Source: Nitrospirota bacterium (lineage in GTDB: Bacteria > Nitrospirota > Thermodesulfovibrionia > Thermodesulfovibrionales > UBA6898). Taken from it: DNA of 64,000 nt. Below the pieces are notes generated by a model. The model had not been told where the DNA came from. It worked only from the letters and a program-made list of their open reading frames with translations, and did not search any database. Positions within the stretch are counted from its first letter, which is position 1, and the number at the start of each line of letters is the position of its first letter. The position numbers and the translations under genes were made by a program. The DNA is taken from contig JAJRYC010000083.1 in assembly GCA_024275975.1 (NCBI GenBank), forward strand, positions 1-64,000, written 5' to 3'. Shown here in pieces: positions 48,940 to 58,310 of this stretch.

Positions 48940-49497
48940 ATGAGACTTATTGCGGAACATAAAATATCCGGCAGCACCCTGCGTCTCATCCAGGGAGACA
49001 TTACGGAAAGAGACGTGGACGCGATTGTAAACGCCGCAAATTCCCATCTTCAGCACGGCGGCGGAGTTGCGGGCGCAATAGTAAAAAAGGGTGGCGCTAT
49101 AATCCAGGAAGAAAGCGATAAAACAGGATTCACCCCTGTCGGCACAGCTGTCATCACAACAGCAGGGAAATTGCCGGCAAAATATGTCATCCATGCCGTT
49201 GGACCCAGGATGGGTGAAGGTGATGAGGAGAACAAGCTCAAAAGCGCCGTCAGAAACTCCCTCCTGGTTGCTTCACGGAAAAAGCTTGCGAGCATTTCCA
49301 TTCCGGCAATCAGTTCCGGTATATTCGGCTTTCCCAAGGCCGGATGCGCGGTAATACTTGTTAAGGAGGCGGTGGAATTCATTGAAAACAGTAAAGACAG
49401 TAGTCTTAATCTGATAGAATTCTGCATCTTTGACGACCTTACTCTCGATTATTTCAAAAAAGAGTTTGACGGACTCAACCGCGTCACGCCTTCATAG
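48940..49497 (+). CDS. Macrodomain protein (ADP-ribose/O-acetyl-ADP-ribose hydrolase type)
   Basis: A 185-residue single macrodomain, which binds ADP-ribose and often removes it from proteins or hydrolyses O-acetyl-ADP-ribose. Motifs: LIQGDITERDVDAIVNAANS, HLQHGGGVAGAIVKKGG, and AISSGIFGFPKAGCA. The catalytic aspartate and GGGVAG loop typical of the MacroD/YmdB branch are present. I chose ATG 48940 after GAGAGGA; an upstream ATG at 48850 adds 30 residues without family similarity. Divergent from the chemoreceptor gene. Target unknown. Confidence 0.85.
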   Translation: MRLIAEHKISGSTLRLIQGDITERDVDAIVNAANSHLQHGGGVAGAIVKKGGAIIQEESDKTGFTPVGTAVITTAGKLPAKYVIHAVGPRMGEGDEENKLKSAVRNSLLVASRKKLASISIPAISSGIFGFPKAGCAVILVKEAVEFIENSKDSSLNLIEFCIFDDLTLDYFKKEFDGLNRVTPS

Positions 49498-49498
49498 G

Positions 49499-49539
49499 CC
49501 GTTATCCCCCGACAAAAACAACGGTCCTTCGGATAACGG
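49499..49539 (+). terminator. Possible terminator hairpin after the macrodomain gene
   Basis: A perfect nine-base inverted repeat, CCGTTATCC (49499-49507) and GGATAACGG (49531-49539), starts two bases after the stop codon. The loop is 23 bases and no T run follows, so it may only be a stabilising hairpin or a factor-dependent terminator. Confidence 0.35.
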
Positions 49540-49601
49540 GGAAAAGATTGGGCGAAAGGGCCTTTTCTGTCATACGCGTTGATTGAAATACATTTTTGTG
49601 A

Positions 49602-49813
49602 TCAATGCATTATTCGCACATACGCGGATTTAAACGTCCGGTAAAGCTCTTCGGGATCAAAAACAGCTCCCCCGGGATAAAAGGGTTCCATCATCTGGCG
49701 GGAATTTCATTCTGGGGTGTTATTGGATAACCCGCATAAAAACGGCATCCGGCCTGTAAAGCTGCTTCGGCAAGAACATCATTGCCCTTCATCAATAATC
49801 GTTCCCCGTTCAA
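49602..49813 (-). pseudogene. Remnant of a 2-oxoacid:ferredoxin oxidoreductase alpha subunit (vorB-like)
   Basis: The minus strand from TTG 49813 reads NGERLLMKGNDVLAEAA and then LQAGCRFYAGYPITPQNEIP, the conserved N-terminus of VorB/KorA-type alpha subunits, where YPITPQ binds thiamine diphosphate. It stops after about 40 codons (AR then TGA). In another frame downstream comes MMEPFYPGGAVFDPEELYRT ending at TGA 49602-49604, which looks like the far C-terminal part of such a protein. The roughly 300 residues between are absent. So this is an internally deleted, frameshifted relic. The C-terminal match is weaker than the N-terminal one. Confidence 0.65.
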
Positions 49814-49949
49814 AATAAGGTCACCTTATGTTTTAACGAATTACAAGAAAAATCTTCATGCCGGATCCATGCGCTTTAACAGCATAAATTCCACACAATT
49901 ATAACACAGGATGAAGTCCCGGAAATACTGCCCCGCCAGGACGGCAAGA

Positions 49950-49979
49950 TTGACAAAAACTGATTTTTTTATATATGAT
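49950..49979 (+). promoter_or_regulatory. Probable promoter of glyQS
   Basis: TTGACA at 49950-49955 and TATGAT at 49974-49979, spacing 18, ending 35 bases before the glyQ ATG. The leader is too short for a T-box. No GGA-binding leader structure is seen. Confidence 0.6.
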
Positions 49980-50014
49980 TTTCCATTCCTTAAGTGCTTT
50001 TTTGGTGAATTTTT

Positions 50015-50884
50015 ATGTATTTTCAGGATTTAATTTTACTACTTCATAACTTCTGGTCAAAAAAAGGATGCGTGCTTTTGCAGCCGTACGACATAGAAGT
50101 CGGCGCTGGAACTTTTCATCCGGCGACTTTTTTCAGGGTGCTCGGACCCGAACCATGGAAGACCGCCTATGTTGAGCCGTCACGCAGGCCTACCGACGGA
50201 AGATACGGTTAAAACCCTAACAGGCTTCAGCATTATTATCAATACCAGGTAATAATCAAACCATCTCCCTCCGACAGCCAGGAAGTATACCTGGAGAGCC
50301 TTTCAGCCATCGGCATAGATTTGTCAAAGCACGATATCAGGTTTGTTGAGGACGACTGGGAATCCCCCACTCTCGGAGCCTGGGGTCTGGGATGGGAGAT
50401 CTGGCTCGACGGGATGGAAATCACCCAGTTTACATATTTTCAGCAGGTTGGAGGAATCGAACTCAGGCCGGTATCACTCGAAATCACTTATGGACTCGAG
50501 CGCATTGCAATGTACCTCCAGGAAGTGGACAATGTGTTTCAGCTTAAATGGAACAAAGACCTTATGTATGGCGACATACACAGGACAAGTGAAATAGAGG
50601 GCTCAAAATACAACTTCGATTTCTCCGATGCGGAATTATTATCTAAACATTTCGGCGATTACGAAAGAGAATCGATCAGGATGAACGAACTCGGACTGGT
50701 CATGCCCGCTTATGAATTCTGCCTTAAATGCTCACATCTGTTCAACTTGCTGGACGCCAGGGGAACAGGCTCCGTGACGGAAAGAACAAAATATATCGCA
50801 AGGGTGAGGAATCTCGCCAAGCGATGCGCCGAGGCTTACTACAGGCAGAGGGAAGAGATGGGATTTCCGATGATCGGGAAATAA
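50015..50884 (+). CDS. glyQ: Glycyl-tRNA synthetase alpha subunit (in-frame TAA at codon 66)
   Basis: GlyQ is the catalytic subunit of the alpha2beta2 glycyl-tRNA synthetase and is essential. The frame runs [31 protein letters not shown], then TAA (50210-50212), then [13 protein letters not shown] and on to [34 protein letters not shown] and a normal end, [14 protein letters not shown]. All of it is in one frame, 289 residues with the stop counted as one. In GlyQ the stop position is the glutamate of GRYGENPNR, invariant in the family. If the TAA really terminates, only 65 residues are made; an internal start at 50321 would lack motif 1 and the core. Either the base is wrong or the codon is suppressed. 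Confidence 0.92.
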
Positions 50885-50942
50885 ACCCGGGAGGCGGATT
50901 GAAAACATCGGATCAAGCATACTACAAGGAGCACCGGATAAA

Positions 50943-53045
50943 ATGAATCAGTCCATACAAAACAATCCACAGGGAACAGACGGACAATTCCCGCTGCTGA
51001 TGGAAATCGGCACGGAAGAGATACCGTCCAGGTTTATTCCAGGAGCAATCTCCGGACTGGAAGATATCTCCAGAAATATTTTTGACGAGTTCCGTATCGG
51101 GTACAAGAACATCAGGACATTCGCTACACCAAGAAGGCTTGTGCTTATGATGGACGGCGTAACCCCTTTTCAGAAAAATGCCGTAAAGGAAATATTCGGT
51201 CCCTCCAGAAACATCGCATTCGATAACGAGGGAAATCCAACCAGGGCCGCGTCGGGGTTTGCAAAATCCCTCGGCGTAACAGTTGCCGACCTTACTGTCA
51301 AAAAAAAGGGTAAAGGCGAGTATGTCGTTGCAATAATTGAAGAAAAGGGAATGGAGACAAGAAAAGTCCTGCCGGGAATCCTGAAGAAGATTATACTTTC
51401 ATTGCATTTCCCGAAAACCATGAGATGGGGCGACGGGAATTTCGCCTTCGTGAGGCCGATCCACTGGATCCTCGCGATGTACGGTCCGGAGGTTATAAGG
51501 GAAATTGAGCTGGATGGAATCAGGAGCGGCAATATAACCCGGGGGCACAGGTTTCTCTCCCCCGCCGGGTTCCAGATAAAAGACATCGCTTCTTATATCA
51601 ACATGCTTAGAAATAATTTTGTTATCCTCGATCATGAGAAAAGGAAACAGATCATACGCGAGGGGATTATAAAACTGCTTGATGATCCAGGATGGCAGCC
51701 GGTAATCGATGAGGAACTACTGGATACGGTAAATTTTCTGGTTGAATACCCCTTCCCCGTGCTCTGCGGCTTCAGTGAGGAGTATCTCGACCTCCCTAAA
51801 GAGCTTCTGATAACCGTAATGAGGGACCATCAGAAGTATTTTGCGGTCCAGGACAGCACGGGTAATCTGTTAAATCATTTTATAGTGATCAGTAATACCA
51901 GGGCTGAAAACGCCGAAACCATCAGGGTCGGCGCCGAACGCGTTATAAAGGCGCGTTTTGATGACGCAAAATTTTATTTCCGGGAAGATTCAAAAATCCC
52001 CCTGGCTGATAGAGTCGAAAACCTCCGGCTTGTCACTTTCAGTGAGAAGCTCGGATCACTTTTTGATAAGACCGGCCGACTGGTCGCTATGGCGTCGTAT
52101 CTGGCGGAGATACTCAATCCCTCACTGAAGGACAAGCTGACCCGGTCCGCTTTATTATCAAAAACAGACCTTATAACCGGGGTAGTGAGAGAATTTCCTG
52201 AGCTACAGGGCGTGATCGGCAAATATTACGCCTATGCTTCGGGAGAAGAGAGTGAAGTCGCCGAAGCCATGGAAGAGCAATATCTGCCCAATTCATTCGG
52301 TGGCAGACTTCCAGGAACAGACATAGGGGCACTTCTGAGTCTTTCCGATAAAATCGATAACATTGCTTCATTCTTTTCAATAGGGCTGATCCCTACCGGT
52401 TCCGAAGATCCGTTCGCCCTGAGAAGACAGTCGATGGGCGTTATATCGATAATGCTCGACAGGGGATATGAAATAACATTGAGAGAGGTATTTAAAAAAG
52501 CGCTGGAAAACCTGCGCGACACCGGGCCGGACGCGAACACACTCGAAAATATCATTAATTTTATGGAACAAAGGACCGAATTCATTCTCTCATCCATGCG
52601 GTACGAGGCGGATGTCATAAAATCCGTGCTTTGCTTTTCGTCAATCCGTCCATTAAAGACAATTGTTCCAAGAATCAACGCGATAAACAAATTCAGGAAA
52701 GAAGAGATCTTCGCCGATTTCCTCCTCGCGATAAAGAGGGTCTGCAACATCTTACCGAAGACGGCGCTGCCTTCGGTAAAAGCCGAACTCCTCCTTGAGA
52801 AAAGTGAAAAAGACCTTTACAATTACATAACGGACCTGACCGACAGGCTTAAAACCTGCATTGAAAACGGGAAGTTCTACGAAGGAATTAAAATATTCGC
52901 CGGAATCACTGTTCCAATCAACAACTTTTTTGACAATGTCCTTGTTATGGATAAGCAGGAGGAAATAAAGATGAACAGGCTCGCCCTTATGAATGAAATA
53001 TGGTCAAGCGCCTCGATGATAGCGGATTTTTCGAAACTTATATGA
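50943..53045 (+). CDS. glyS: Glycyl-tRNA synthetase beta subunit
   Basis: GlyS binds the tRNA and completes the glycyl-tRNA synthetase with GlyQ. The 700-residue protein begins LLMEIGTEEIPSRFIPGAI and shows TPRRLVLMMDG, MRWGDGNFAFVRPIHWILA, an HD-like region (SKTDLITGVVREFPELQG), DPFALRRQSMGVI, and a C-terminal DALR-type anticodon-binding helical domain. It is intact, in contrast to glyQ. It follows glyQ by 58 bases with GGAG upstream of the start. Confidence 0.94.
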   Translation: MNQSIQNNPQGTDGQFPLLMEIGTEEIPSRFIPGAISGLEDISRNIFDEFRIGYKNIRTFATPRRLVLMMDGVTPFQKNAVKEIFGPSRNIAFDNEGNPTRAASGFAKSLGVTVADLTVKKKGKGEYVVAIIEEKGMETRKVLPGILKKIILSLHFPKTMRWGDGNFAFVRPIHWILAMYGPEVIREIELDGIRSGNITRGHRFLSPAGFQIKDIASYINMLRNNFVILDHEKRKQIIREGIIKLLDDPGWQPVIDEELLDTVNFLVEYPFPVLCGFSEEYLDLPKELLITVMRDHQKYFAVQDSTGNLLNHFIVISNTRAENAETIRVGAERVIKARFDDAKFYFREDSKIPLADRVENLRLVTFSEKLGSLFDKTGRLVAMASYLAEILNPSLKDKLTRSALLSKTDLITGVVREFPELQGVIGKYYAYASGEESEVAEAMEEQYLPNSFGGRLPGTDIGALLSLSDKIDNIASFFSIGLIPTGSEDPFALRRQSMGVISIMLDRGYEITLREVFKKALENLRDTGPDANTLENIINFMEQRTEFILSSMRYEADVIKSVLCFSSIRPLKTIVPRINAINKFRKEEIFADFLLAIKRVCNILPKTALPSVKAELLLEKSEKDLYNYITDLTDRLKTCIENGKFYEGIKIFAGITVPINNFFDNVLVMDKQEEIKMNRLALMNEIWSSASMIADFSKLI

Positions 53046-53062
53046 AATTCTATCCCCGAATA

Positions 53063-53092
53063 TTGACAATTCAGTCATAATTCAATTATTGT
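53063..53092 (+). promoter_or_regulatory. Probable promoter of rplM-rpsI
   Basis: TTGACA at 53063-53068 and TATTGT at 53087-53092, spacing 18, about 43 bases before the rplM start, with AGGAGAGG between. Confidence 0.5.
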
Positions 53093-53135
53093 ATTTAACT
53101 AATTAAAACTTCAGGAGAGAGGTAAAAAGGCGATA

Positions 53136-53558
53136 ATGAAGACGCAGTTTGCTAAAAAAAATGAAATAGACCGCACCTGGTATGTTTTTGACGCCAAAGA
53201 CGCAGTGCTGGGAAGACTCGCTACAAAAGTAGCCACTTACCTTAGAGGAAAAAACAAACCCGTCTTCACACCCAACGTGGACACGGGAGATTTCGTAATA
53301 GTCATTAATGCCGACAAGATAAAACTTACCGGCAAAAAAACGACTGACAAGATCTATTATCATCATACCGGTTACATAGGCGGGATTAAAGCCCGCACCG
53401 CGAAAGAGCTGCTCGAAAAAAAGCCGGAAGAGATAATACAGAAAGCGGTATGGGGCATGCTGCCGAAGAACAGGCTCGGCAGGGCCATAATTAAAAAACT
53501 GAAAATATACAAGGGCGGCGAACATCCTCATGAGGCCCAGGCCCCCAAAATTCTATAA
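53136..53558 (+). CDS. rplM: Ribosomal protein L13
   Basis: uL13 of the large ribosomal subunit, 140 residues. Motifs: [51 protein letters not shown] and [18 protein letters not shown], then [11 protein letters not shown]. Complete. Cotranscribed with rpsI as in most bacteria. Confidence 0.97.
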   Translation: MKTQFAKKNEIDRTWYVFDAKDAVLGRLATKVATYLRGKNKPVFTPNVDTGDFVIVINADKIKLTGKKTTDKIYYHHTGYIGGIKARTAKELLEKKPEEIIQKAVWGMLPKNRLGRAIIKKLKIYKGGEHPHEAQAPKIL

Positions 53559-53578
53559 TTTTCTACAAAGGAGTTTCA

Positions 53579-53971
53579 ATGGCTGAAATAAAATACAACG
53601 CGACAGGAAGAAGGAAAACTTCAATTGCCTGTGTAAATATCACACCTGGAACCGGCAAGATAATCGTAAACCGGAAGGAAATCGATCTGTATTTCCCGAG
53701 AGAAACGCTGCGCATGATAATCAGACAGCCCATTGAGCTTGTCGGGGCGACCGGCAAACATGACATAACCATAAAAGTAAAGGGCGGCGGACCGACAGGA
53801 CAGGCCGGCGCAATAAGGCACGGCATATCAAGGGTCTTCCTAAAAATGGACAGCGACCTGAGAGGCAAATTAAAGAAAGAAGGCTATCTCACGAGAGATC
53901 CGAGAGAAAAAGAGAGACAGAAATATGGTCTTAAAGGTGCCAGAGCCCGCTTCCAGTTCTCAAAGAGATAA
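53579..53971 (+). CDS. rpsI: Ribosomal protein S9
   Basis: uS9 of the small subunit, 130 residues, with YNATGRRKTSIACVNITPG, VKGGGPTGQAGAIRHGIS, and the basic C-terminal tail ending ARARFQFSKR that reaches the P-site tRNA. Complete, 20 bases after rplM with AAGGAG before the ATG. Confidence 0.97.
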   Translation: MAEIKYNATGRRKTSIACVNITPGTGKIIVNRKEIDLYFPRETLRMIIRQPIELVGATGKHDITIKVKGGGPTGQAGAIRHGISRVFLKMDSDLRGKLKKEGYLTRDPREKERQKYGLKGARARFQFSKR

Positions 53972-54115
53972 TTCACAGCATACAGAAGCCGTTTTATTCC
54001 GCATTCCGCGGAATGATAACGGCGAGAGCCCAATATACATTGACAGGGATGTGATCGCTCACATCCCGACGTCTCTCGGGTTCTCTGTAGTCACCCCTGA
54101 ATTCCGGTATCAATC

Positions 54116-55156
54116 ATGCTGAAAATCGCTGTATGCGGCGCCACCGGATATGCCGGTATTGAACTCTTGCGAATACTGTCCAATCATCCCGAGATTGAAA
54201 TATCGGCGGTCACTTCCGAAAGGTCCTCCGGCAAAAGTATCGCTGAAGTATTCCCACACCTCCATAAATATAAAAAACTGGTCTACGAACGCCTGGACAA
54301 AGAGAAACTTCTCGAAAAGGCGGACCTCTTCTTTCTTGCCCTGCCTCACGGCGCGTCCCAGGAGGCGGTCGACTTTTTTTTCAGCAATGGAAAAAAGGTC
54401 ATCGATCTGTCCGCGGACTACAGGCTTGCAGACCCGAAGGTATATGAAGAATGGTACGGGACGCCCCATAAATTTATATCCACTCTCGGGAAAGCGGTCT
54501 ACGGCCTACCGGAAATTTACCGGCAAAAAATCAGAACGGCAAGGTTGATCGCCAACCCCGGATGTTACCCGACCGGCGCCCTGCTGGGACTCCTGCCGGC
54601 AATTAAGAATAAACTCATCGATGTCTCTTCCGTAATTATAGATTCAAAGTCAGGCGCAAGCGGGGCCGGAAGAAAGGCTGATGTGGCGGTTTCCTTCTGC
54701 GAAGTAAACGAAGGATTCAGGGCATATGGAATCGGGACACACAGACATACGCCTGAGATAGAACAGGAAATCACATCCCTCTTCGGGGACAAAACCGTGG
54801 TCAATTTCACACCCCATCTCCTGCCGGTCAACAGGGGTATATTAACTACCATTTACGCGAAAATGCGCAAGACAGAACGTACGGGAACGGTCCTGGATCT
54901 GGCCCGGGAAACCTATGAGGGAGAACCGTTTATCAGGCTCCTCGATGAAGGCGGCCTTCCTGATATAAAAAATGTCAGGGGAACCAATTTCTGTGAAATA
55001 GGGATTAAGGCCAACACGCGGACTGATACACTTATTATAGTTACGGCCATAGATAATCTGGTTAAGGGAGCTGCCGGGCAGGCGGTGCATAACATGAATA
55101 TAATGATGGGATTTGATGAATTAACCGCCCTCGGCAATACAGCCCTCTTCCCTTAA
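54116..55156 (+). CDS. argC: N-acetyl-gamma-glutamyl-phosphate reductase
   Basis: ArgC reduces N-acetylglutamyl phosphate with NADPH in arginine synthesis. The 346-residue protein has the NADP-binding KIAVCGATGYAGIELLRIL, FLALPHGASQEAV, the catalytic cysteine in RLIANPGCYPTGALLGL and the C-terminal VKGAAGQAVHNMNIMMG. Normal length. argJ follows after seven bases. No good binding site stands before the ATG. Confidence 0.95.
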   Translation: MLKIAVCGATGYAGIELLRILSNHPEIEISAVTSERSSGKSIAEVFPHLHKYKKLVYERLDKEKLLEKADLFFLALPHGASQEAVDFFFSNGKKVIDLSADYRLADPKVYEEWYGTPHKFISTLGKAVYGLPEIYRQKIRTARLIANPGCYPTGALLGLLPAIKNKLIDVSSVIIDSKSGASGAGRKADVAVSFCEVNEGFRAYGIGTHRHTPEIEQEITSLFGDKTVVNFTPHLLPVNRGILTTIYAKMRKTERTGTVLDLARETYEGEPFIRLLDEGGLPDIKNVRGTNFCEIGIKANTRTDTLIIVTAIDNLVKGAAGQAVHNMNIMMGFDELTALGNTALFP

Positions 55157-55163
55157 AGGACAA

Positions 55164-56339
55164 ATGACTCCCAAAGGTTTTATTTTCTCCACAGTCGAAG
55201 CATCGATCAAAAAACCGGGCCACCGGGACATAGGCCTGATCTTTTCCGAGGTTGAGGCGAATATCGCCGGGGTGTTCACCACCAATGCGGTCAAGGCCGC
55301 GCCGGTGCTTATCTGCATGGAGAAGATAAAATCGGGCAGGGGACAGGCGATAATCGTGAACAGCGGCAATGCCAACGCGTGTACAGGGAAAAAGGGGCTA
55401 AAAGACGCCGATAAAATTATCTCGGCCGTCGCCGAACAGCTCGACGTGAAAGATTCCACAGTCTATATATGCTCGACCGGCGTAATCGGCGCGCCGTTGC
55501 CGATGAAAAAGATTCTCCCCGCAGTTAAATCCCTCACCCAAGATATAGGCCGTTCATCCATGGATGACGTGGCGGACGCGATAATGACGACGGATACCTT
55601 CCCAAAGATAATATCTAAAAGGCTGAAGATCGGCGGCGGATACGGTCTGATCTCCGGGATTTGCAAGGGTGCCGGCATGATAGCGCCGAACATGGCGACG
55701 ATGCTATGCTTTATCCTGACGGATATAGCCGTTGAACGAAAGACGCTCTCCACTATCCTGAAATCGTCTGTAAAAAAATCTTTCAACCGAATAACGATTG
55801 ATGGTGATATGTCGACAAATGATACGGTCCTTATGCTTTCCAACGGGCTCCTCGGCAACGAACCCATTACGGCTGAATCAGCTGATTTCGATAAAGTCCT
55901 GAAGGCCGTTGATGAAATCACATATGGACTTTCAAAAATGATCGTCAGCGACGGAGAAGGCGCGACCAAGCTGGTCGAGGTCTTCGTCCGGGGAGCGAAA
56001 AATGATTCGGACGCCGAAAAAGCCGCCTTTGCCGTGTCAAACTCCCTTCTCGTCAAAACCGCAGTTTATGGCTGCGACGCAAACTGGGGCAGGATCATGG
56101 CTGCGCTGGGATCTTCAGGCGTGGGCTTCAGGGAAGAAAAAACGGATATTTCTTTCAATAAGATTAAGGCCGTAAAAGGCGGGATATCAAATAACAGGGA
56201 TGAAGAAGCGACCGGAGTTTTAAAAGGGAAACAGATAAAAATAACCATCGATCTTCATGCCGGCGATTCATCGGCAAAGGTGTTGACCTGCGACCTGACG
56301 GAAACTTACATCCGTATAAACGCTGAATACAGGACTTAG
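55164..56339 (+). CDS. argJ: Ornithine acetyltransferase / N-acetylglutamate synthase
   Basis: ArgJ recycles the acetyl group from acetylornithine to glutamate. The 391-residue precursor cleaves itself at the Ala-Thr bond in GAGMIAPNMATMLCFILTD, making the threonine nucleophile of the beta chain. Other landmarks: IIVNSGNANACTG, ITIDGDMSTNDTVLMLSNG and GCDANWGRIMAALG. Complete. With argC it forms a coupled operon. Start is ATG; a weak AAAGGA precedes it. Confidence 0.95.
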   Translation: MTPKGFIFSTVEASIKKPGHRDIGLIFSEVEANIAGVFTTNAVKAAPVLICMEKIKSGRGQAIIVNSGNANACTGKKGLKDADKIISAVAEQLDVKDSTVYICSTGVIGAPLPMKKILPAVKSLTQDIGRSSMDDVADAIMTTDTFPKIISKRLKIGGGYGLISGICKGAGMIAPNMATMLCFILTDIAVERKTLSTILKSSVKKSFNRITIDGDMSTNDTVLMLSNGLLGNEPITAESADFDKVLKAVDEITYGLSKMIVSDGEGATKLVEVFVRGAKNDSDAEKAAFAVSNSLLVKTAVYGCDANWGRIMAALGSSGVGFREEKTDISFNKIKAVKGGISNNRDEEATGVLKGKQIKITIDLHAGDSSAKVLTCDLTETYIRINAEYRT

Positions 56340-56358
56340 CTATATGACTTGCCGTTTT

Positions 56359-57132
56359 TTATTGAAAAGGAATTTCCAGTTTATCAAGAATACCGTATAC
56401 AGCCGAAACAGCGGGTGAATCCCCCGGCAGATCTATAATCGCCCTGCCCCTCAGATCAAATTCAAAGATGTTTTTGTCCTGTGGAATAAATCCGGCGACC
56501 TCAAGCCCGAGTTGAGCGGCGAATCCACCTAGATCATCCATCTCATTTTCGCGCACACGATTAACCAGGAGGGCGTGTTTATCAACTTCCAGTGCAAGTT
56601 CCCTCACAAGGCCCTCGATCCGCTGCGCCGTTTTGATGCCCCTGACCGTCGGATCACTGACAATCAGCAGAAGGTCCACCTTGTGGGTCGTTCGCCGGCT
56701 TAAATGCTCCATTCCGGCCTCATTGTCGATTACAACATAAGAATATGTTTCCGAAAGACTGTCTGTATATTTTTTTATTATATTGTTAGCCGCACAGTAA
56801 CATCCAGGCCCTTCGGGTCTCCCCATCACGATAAGGTCAAACCCCTTTGATTCAACTATCGACTGTTGCACCTGATAATCGAAAAGCTGCTCCATCGACA
56901 TACCACCCGGTCTCTCGTCGCCGTTACGGATTGTACGTAGAGACTCCTCTCTCAGCCGTCCTATCGTTGCATGCACGTCAACACCGAGCACCTCGTTCAG
57001 GCAGGCGTTGCTGTCGGCGTCCACGGCGAGAACGGATTTTTTCTTTTTCTCGATCAGATACCTTATTGTCAGTCCCGCAATGCTCGTTTTGCCTGTACCG
57101 CCCTTCCCGGCCAACGCGATAACATAAGCCAC
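56359..57132 (-). CDS. cooC: CooC-type nickel-insertion ATPase for CO dehydrogenase
   Basis: A 257-residue MinD/ParA-like P-loop ATPase with the deviant Walker A AYVIALAGKGGTGKTSIAGL and the nickel-binding CxC motif in EGPGCYCAANN, characteristic of CooC. DNEAGMEHLSRR is the Walker B region and NRVRENEMDDL the base-binding part. CooC loads nickel into the C-cluster of CO dehydrogenase using ATP. No CODH gene lies in this window, but the presence of CooC implies one, probably for the Wood-Ljungdahl pathway. Its start lies close to thyX. Confidence 0.9.
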   Translation of the reverse strand: MAYVIALAGKGGTGKTSIAGLTIRYLIEKKKKSVLAVDADSNACLNEVLGVDVHATIGRLREESLRTIRNGDERPGGMSMEQLFDYQVQQSIVESKGFDLIVMGRPEGPGCYCAANNIIKKYTDSLSETYSYVVIDNEAGMEHLSRRTTHKVDLLLIVSDPTVRGIKTAQRIEGLVRELALEVDKHALLVNRVRENEMDDLGGFAAQLGLEVAGFIPQDKNIFEFDLRGRAIIDLPGDSPAVSAVYGILDKLEIPFQ

Positions 57133-57172
57133 TTATATCCACCTCAACTTCCTGAAATATCTCTTAACCTTT

Positions 57173-57952
57173 TTATCCACCAGCCGGTGAAATAAACTTT
57201 GACCTGTATTTTTTTCTCACATCCCTGATTTTCCCGCATGTATATTCGCCTTCGGGACACGGGGCGTAAAGACACCTGGGGCCCGCCTGTCTGAATATCA
57301 CGGGAGAGATTTTCCTTACCAGTCCGAGCATCTCTTCGGCCATCGCCCTGATTTCCCACTGGGCCCTGTTGCAGCACCTCTGGCCGAAGAAATGCAGGAG
57401 TTCCCGCGCGTTCATTGTGACAACTATCTTTGTCTCGGAGGCATTTGGAAGGACAAATCTCGCGTCCTGGTTCGCAGCCTCTCCCTTAACACCATTTCTG
57501 TTCAGTTTCCCGACTAGAAGGTCGTAGGCCTTTTGCGTCTCCATCATAACTTTCTCGAATGCCGCCCTTGTCTCGGGGTCTTCGGCTATCAAAGTCGGTA
57601 TTATATAATCAAACGTAGCGTCAGTACCATCGGACTGCCGCTTTTGGCCTGATTCAGAGACATATCGCTGAGATTGCTGCGAATATGACGCAAGCCTGTG
57701 TCTTACCAGCTGATGAGAACAGGCCCTGGATATGCCTTCAATCGCGAATGTATAAGATGCATGTTCTATGGGCGTCATATGGCCCATCTTCATCAGCCTC
57801 TCCACAAAATTCTGCTGGTCCTTCGCCTCTATCTTCTTTTTGAGGGAAGTTATATCCGAAGGACTGTAGCATAGCTTCGCGGCCATGGCGACAGTCTCTT
57901 CGGGATGAGGTGTATAGCGTAAAATAATTACTTTAAGTTTCGTTGCCGGCAT
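57173..57952 (-). CDS. thyX: Flavin-dependent thymidylate synthase
   Basis: ThyX makes dTMP from dUMP with FAD, NADPH and methylene-tetrahydrofolate. The 259-residue protein has HMTPIEHASYTFAIEG, the ThyX motif RHRLASYSQQSQRYV (RHRxxSxxxxSxRY), and NARELLHFFGQRCCNRAQWE. It replaces ThyA, common in anaerobes. It ends 40 bases before the cooC start on the same strand. Confidence 0.95.
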   Translation of the reverse strand: MPATKLKVIILRYTPHPEETVAMAAKLCYSPSDITSLKKKIEAKDQQNFVERLMKMGHMTPIEHASYTFAIEGISRACSHQLVRHRLASYSQQSQRYVSESGQKRQSDGTDATFDYIIPTLIAEDPETRAAFEKVMMETQKAYDLLVGKLNRNGVKGEAANQDARFVLPNASETKIVVTMNARELLHFFGQRCCNRAQWEIRAMAEEMLGLVRKISPVIFRQAGPRCLYAPCPEGEYTCGKIRDVRKKYRSKFISPAGG

Positions 57953-58310
57953 TTTCCCGCTCCTGTAAATATGGCTTGCACCCGTCTCTCAGGATCAAAA
58001 CTGAGACCTGATTATCTCCTTGGTGACATTATAATAATTATCTTTATTTAATTAGTCAATTTTATCCTCTCCACCTCTATAGAGCCAAATAGGTGGAACA
58101 CGGTAAGTTTAGTAAAGTGGGTTATAATTATTGTCGACAGGCATTTCTTTCCGTCCTGGTCTTCTGTTTTTAGGTTTTAACGCTATGCGCTATGCCTTTT
58201 TTTTATTCCCGCCTGATTATTTCCCGGGCGCACGGATAGATAAATAAACAGTACTACTTACCGAATATATTGATTATTTTCAAAATTGTGTATAATATTA
58301 GCAATTACTT
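57953..58310. other. Intergenic region between divergent genes
   Basis: About 360 bases. A short inverted repeat CCACCT...AGGTGG lies near 58069-58096 without a T run, and a TATAAT at 58291-58296 with TTGATT at 58270-58275 (spacing 15, short) may promote the gene to the right. No gene or known RNA seen. Confidence 0.35.

Noticed and set aside
49960-50014. T-box or glycine riboswitch before glyQS
   Set aside because: The promoter leaves a leader of only about 30 bases, too short for either.
52232-52750. 172-codon frame antisense to glyS
   Set aside because: A shadow of glyS; no binding site and no family features. Other long antisense frames inside lnt (5711-6343), P-ATPase, rho and argJ were rejected for the same reason.
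58060-58210. Small RNA in the thyX/CBS-protein gap
   Set aside because: Only a six-base stem without terminator; no match to 6S, SRP, tmRNA or RNase P features.
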